Assembly: GCF_024679095.1 (NCBI RefSeq)
Contig: NC_066518.1
Coordinates: 7,289,110 to 7,353,109, forward strand
DNA from: Eriocheir sinensis
Taxonomy: Eukaryota > Arthropoda > Malacostraca > Decapoda > Varunidae
DNA length: 64,000 nt
Reading direction: 5' to 3'
Position numbers and translations under genes: made by a program. Positions 60,194 through 64,000 of this stretch are shown here, piece by piece. The notes beneath the pieces were generated by a model. It ran no database searches and was not told where the DNA came from. It saw nothing but the letters and a program-made list of their open reading frames with translations. Each line of letters begins with the position of its first letter. Positions within the stretch are counted from its first letter, which is position 1.

Positions 60194-60316
60194 ATTCTCG
60201 GCCACTCCTCTAACTCTTTTTACGAGCAGTGAGTAGCGGGCTTTTTTTTTTTTTCATTATTGTTTCCTTTTTTTATGCCCTTGAACTGACCCCATTGCTT
60301 AAAAAAAAAAAAAATG
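60194..60316 (-). repeat. Dispersed A-rich-core element, copy 9
   Basis: On the plus strand: CGGCCACTCCTCTAACTC, GAGCAGTGAGTAGCGGGC, T-rich core, GCCCTTGAACTGACCCC. Closely like the copy at 4253, 56 kb away. Confidence 0.8.
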
Positions 60317-60839
60317 ATGTGAGTTAGACAAATAAACATCACTATAAGGCGTACGAAAAAAGAGACAAAGAAAAGGAGTGAAGGGAAGAGAAAGATAAAA
60401 GTGTGATAGGGAAAAAAATATGTAAATTTGGAGTGATGATACCAATAGAAAAAAAAAAAACACAGAAAGAAAAAGGGAAATAATGGGAAAGGAAAAGTAT
60501 ATACAAAGGAAACGAAGAAGAGAGGGAGGTAGGAGATAGACGAAAGGAACGTAGCACCGGAGTAGACTTGCAACCAGTAGTAGTAGTGTAGCCTGAGGGG
60601 GGAAAGGGCACTGACGTCACCCCAGCACAGGAGGAGGCGGCAGCAGAAGGGAGGAGCATGGAAAGGTCAGGGGTACGAATAAACACTTGAAACATTAGTG
60701 GCTGGGCCGAGAACACGCTGATTAACATGGCGATACCTGGATGTAAGGAAGGTGGTGGTGGTGGTAGTGGTAGTGGTAGTGGTAGTGGTAGTGGTGGTGA
60801 AGAGGGAGAGTAGATCAATGGAGTAGATGAGGCGACAAA

Positions 60840-61160
60840 GGTTAAATTCGAGTTGTAAGAGGTAAAGAAGAAGAAGAGAAAGAAGAAAAAGAAGAAGAAA
60901 GAAGAAAATAAAAGAAGAAAAAGAAGAATACGAATAAGAAAAGATGATGATTATGAAGTTGTTGATGGAAAGAAGGAAGGAATACAAAAAAAGGAGGCGA
61001 AAATGGTTAAATTCGAGTTGTGAGAGGTAAAGAAGAAGAGAAAGAAAAAGAAAAAGGAGAAAAAACGAAAAAAAAACGAATAAGAAAAGATGATGAGTAT
61101 GAAGATATTGATGAAAGGAAAGAAGGAATACAAGAAAAGGAAGAATGAGATACAAGAAAA
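60840..61160. repeat. ~164-bp tandem duplication in A/G-rich DNA
   Basis: GGTTAAATTCGAGTTGT recurs at about 60839 and 61003; both copies share GAGAGGTAAAGAAGAAG, GAATAAGAAAAGATGATGA and ATTGATGAAAGGAA-type blocks. Confidence 0.85.
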
Positions 61161-61164
61161 TAAG

Positions 61165-64000
61165 GAGAGGTAATTGCGAGTGATGATGATGAGGAGGAGA
61201 AGGAAGAGGAGGAGGATAATGACGATGATAGTAGAAGAAATGAGGAGGAGGAGGAATAATCAAGAAGCAGGCAAGGTAGCAAGCAGGATGGAGGAAAGGA
61301 AGGAAAAAGGAAATAAGTTAAGATATAAAATCCCATCAACCCCCCCCAAAAAAAAAAAAAAAATTATCTCACGTTTTTCTGCACAACTTCATAAATTCAT
61401 AACTTACGCGTTGTTTTCTCTACATGATTTTTCTACTAACACACAAACACTAGCACATACACAGTAACGACGATCAAACTAAATAAATAAAACTCCTGAA
61501 ATACCCAAAAAAACAACAACCCCCTAAAATAGCTTCATGGAGTAAAGAGGAGAAAAGTATTAAAAAGGGAAGGTGCACGTTTTCCAGTTTACCTTTTCGT
61601 TTCGCTGACAGTCAACGGCGAGACCAGCGATAAAAGGGAGGGAGGGAGGGAGGGAGGGGGGGAAGGAAGGACTTCTTGAGGTTAAAAGCAGAGATGATGA
61701 CCCCCTCCCTCCTCCTCCTCCTCCCTCCCTCCTTCCCCATCTCTTCCCCCCTTTATCCTCTCTCGATCCCAAACGCTTCCTCCTCCTCCTCCTCCTCCTC
61801 TCCCCATTCTCTATCCTTCCCCAACCAACTCATGGGTAACCCGTCTTCCTCCTCCTCCTCCTCCTCCTCCTCTAATAAAGCTTGTCTAGTGTTTTTGCTC
61901 CACTACTGTTTTTTGTAACACTTTCAGGTTTATGCAAATTACATCTCAATAAATTTGGCTTCGTCTAATTAAATTTTCAGTGCTGTGAATTTGCATTATT
62001 AAACACAGATATTACCTTTCACCTCTGCTCTCTCTCTCTCTCTCTCTCATCTAGTTCATCGACACAACCTTTCATCAACTCAAAATATTCATTACATTTA
62101 TCTTCACTTCCCTCCAGCACTTTATTTCTTACCCCCCCCCCCCCCCCGGGTCAAGATTCTCCCTCCTAACCCTCCCCAAGCCAGGTCCCCCCTACCCCCC
62201 AAAACCTCCTCCTGCCAGTGTGTTTCCAAGGGTCAACTCAGGACCAACATTGATTGACACGACTGACTTAATGATGACGAAGGCCTGACGATAATGTGGC
62301 ACAGGACTGACAACTACAACGAACAGAGGCAAAGAGAGAAAAAGAAAAGAAAGAATGAATGTTTGCTGTGGTTTGAGCAGTGTCTTGTGGGAGCTTAATG
62401 AGACGAGACATTCCAGACAGATGTTGTACATACGCGCACACCATAATTACTAGATACGCCAGCAACAAGGAACGAAAGGTAATCAATAACCTCTCATTCG
62501 CTCCATTAATACTCCTTGCAATAATTTTGAGTGCTCTGGCGCTGACTGGCTATTTGGCTGTCTGGCTGGCTTGTCGACGGGCTGGCTGGAATCTCTCGTC
62601 GTATGAGCGAGTGTGTCTAATCAAGCGACAAGACCTGCGGCTCCTCTCATGTGGCTGTCGGTCGAGGTGACTCCTTCGGTCCGCCAGTGATAAGCGCAAG
62701 TCGCTGGTGTTCCCGCTGTAAGGATTATTCTCTCGTATGCTCCCAATTTCGCCAGACCCGCGAGGCTTCTCCATGCGTGTGACTCTCAGCTTATATTAGT
62801 CGAGGGTCCGTTGATGCTGGGCTCCACCGCCACCGCCGCTGCCCCTGCCGCACTCCACGGCTTGTCTCCATTACAAGCGCGCCGCCGAGGGCACTAATCA
62901 AGCACACCATGTGATTACAGGCGCTGAGGCGTACCTGAAGGGTTGATGGGAGGCGAGGACGCAGGTGTGGCGGGCAGGTAGTGCCGCTCTGACGGGGGAC
63001 TTCAACACAAACTGTAATTTGGCGAGGCTAAGTGGTGGCTGCCAGTGGTGGGCGATATAGCGCCTTGCCTCTGTGAAGCATGACCCGGCTCTGCGCAGGG
63101 ATCATTATTCATATATTACTAATGTCCTCCTCCTCCTTCTCCTCCTCCTCCTCGATGCTTCCCTAGCGACGCGGAACTCACGCCGCAGGGACGACAAGAT
63201 GAGAACCTGGACGAGTCGTGGTGCGTCGTCGTGACTGAGCTGCCGAATGGAGCGACACGACAAGTGGACGACCAGCACGAGGACGGACGCGCCTCCAGCT
63301 GTACAATGCGAGGGACGAAGAGACACAAAGGGCGGCCTCTGAGGGTGTGTCGCGGGGAGGGACGGGCGCGCCGATCCCCTGGAATGTAAGTGTTGGAGTC
63401 CGCCGCTGCCCTGCCCCTCCATGGAGCTCCGACGTGACCTGTCCACACCGCCGTGATCCCCTTCTGATCAGGGGCGTGGACGGGCGCGAGGGACAACAGC
63501 ACAAGACTTATCAGGGGAAGAAGAAAAAGAGAAAAGGGAGAAGGGAGGGAGAGCAAAGGGAGCGGACACGGGATGTAAGGCAAGACCTGTGAGAACGAGT
63601 CTTTTATGGGGGTGAAAAAAGCCCTAATTTAGTCCATTCACGCTGTCAGTAGCGACACGCGGACCTCGGGTATTTAGAACGCCATTTTTCCGCCTTCTTT
63701 AGAGAATTCTTTTACTGTTCCTTCAATGTCTCTCTCTCCTTTATTCCCGGCGCGGGGACATTCCTCGCCGGCGCTGATCTGATGGTGGCCGCGGCGACGC
63801 ATTCACAGCCGGACGGGGAAAGGCCTCGGGCGAAGGACTGGGTTCTATTTTTTTATAATATATACGTAAGGCTACAATATTATCCTCCTCCGCATCACTT
63901 ATTTATGCGAGGCCTGTGGCGGGGGGCAGGAGGGAGAGAGCCATGGAGGGACAGGAGGGTCACTAACCTACCTGAGACCACGAAGAAACACCATCACTCA
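61165..64000. other. Right flank, no gene seen
   Basis: Trinucleotide tracts (61187-61255, 61775-61870), a GGGA tract (61636-61662), a C-run (62133-62147) and a short CT tract (62030-62049). From 62150 on the DNA is mostly unique and GC-richer, but no frame resembles a known protein. Confidence 0.5.

Noticed and set aside
59252..60205. 317-codon minus-strand hydrophobic frame
   Set aside because: It is the reverse strand of the ~100-bp array and a GA tract; Ser/Leu/Phe repeats only.

Overview
This window looks like nuclear DNA of an arthropod, most likely a decapod crustacean. Three things point that way. The protein-coding genes have short GT-AG exons. One gene encodes a secreted cuticle protein of the 'DTPEVAxAKA' type. 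The non-coding DNA is packed with very long CT, CA/TG, CTC and TA microsatellites, minisatellites and small dispersed elements, as is usual in crab and shrimp genomes. The taxon is an inference; no organelle, rRNA or tRNA marker is present.

Layout. 1-3.6 kb: upstream flank with two copies of a dispersed element and a 106-116 bp tandem array. 3.6-16.6 kb: a four-exon plus-strand gene for a Hairy/E(spl)-family bHLH-Orange repressor, recognisable as deadpan (dpn), with an 8.1 kb microsatellite-rich second intron and a probable 1.5 kb 3' UTR. 16.6-21.8 kb: repeats only. 21.85-23.2 kb: a compact TATA-driven two-exon cuticle protein gene. 23.2-48.3 kb: about 25 kb with no recognisable gene, holding a TA50 tract, a 42-bp minisatellite, a large fold-back, several degenerate tandem arrays, a piggyBac-like MITE and CT tracts up to 167 bp. 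48.3-50.2 kb: a second HES-family gene on the minus strand with two exons, a clear TATA/Inr promoter, duplicated CCAAT boxes and a 3' UTR. 50.2-64 kb: no recognisable gene; GATA-type, 61-bp and ~105-bp arrays, long polypurine tracts and a hAT-like MITE.

How the genes relate. The two HES genes point toward each other (tail to tail) with about 33.7 kb between their stop codons and the cuticle gene in between. Both proteins have a proline-containing basic region, HLH, Orange domain and C-terminal WRPW, so both should act as Groucho-recruiting repressors downstream of Notch-type signals. Both also carry a CtBP-like PLD(F/L)(S/A) motif, and both 3' regions contain a K box (TGTGAT), a motif used in Drosophila Notch-pathway transcripts for miR-2/13-family repression. 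The cuticle gene shows no functional link to them.

I did not find an obviously new biological system. The most useful observations are the linked HES pair with shared short motifs, the readable promoter of the second HES gene, two MITEs with intact ends and target-site duplications, a nine-copy dispersed element, a minisatellite open in several frames, and a strong strand bias of CT tracts. No search or computation was run; all family names come from motif reading.
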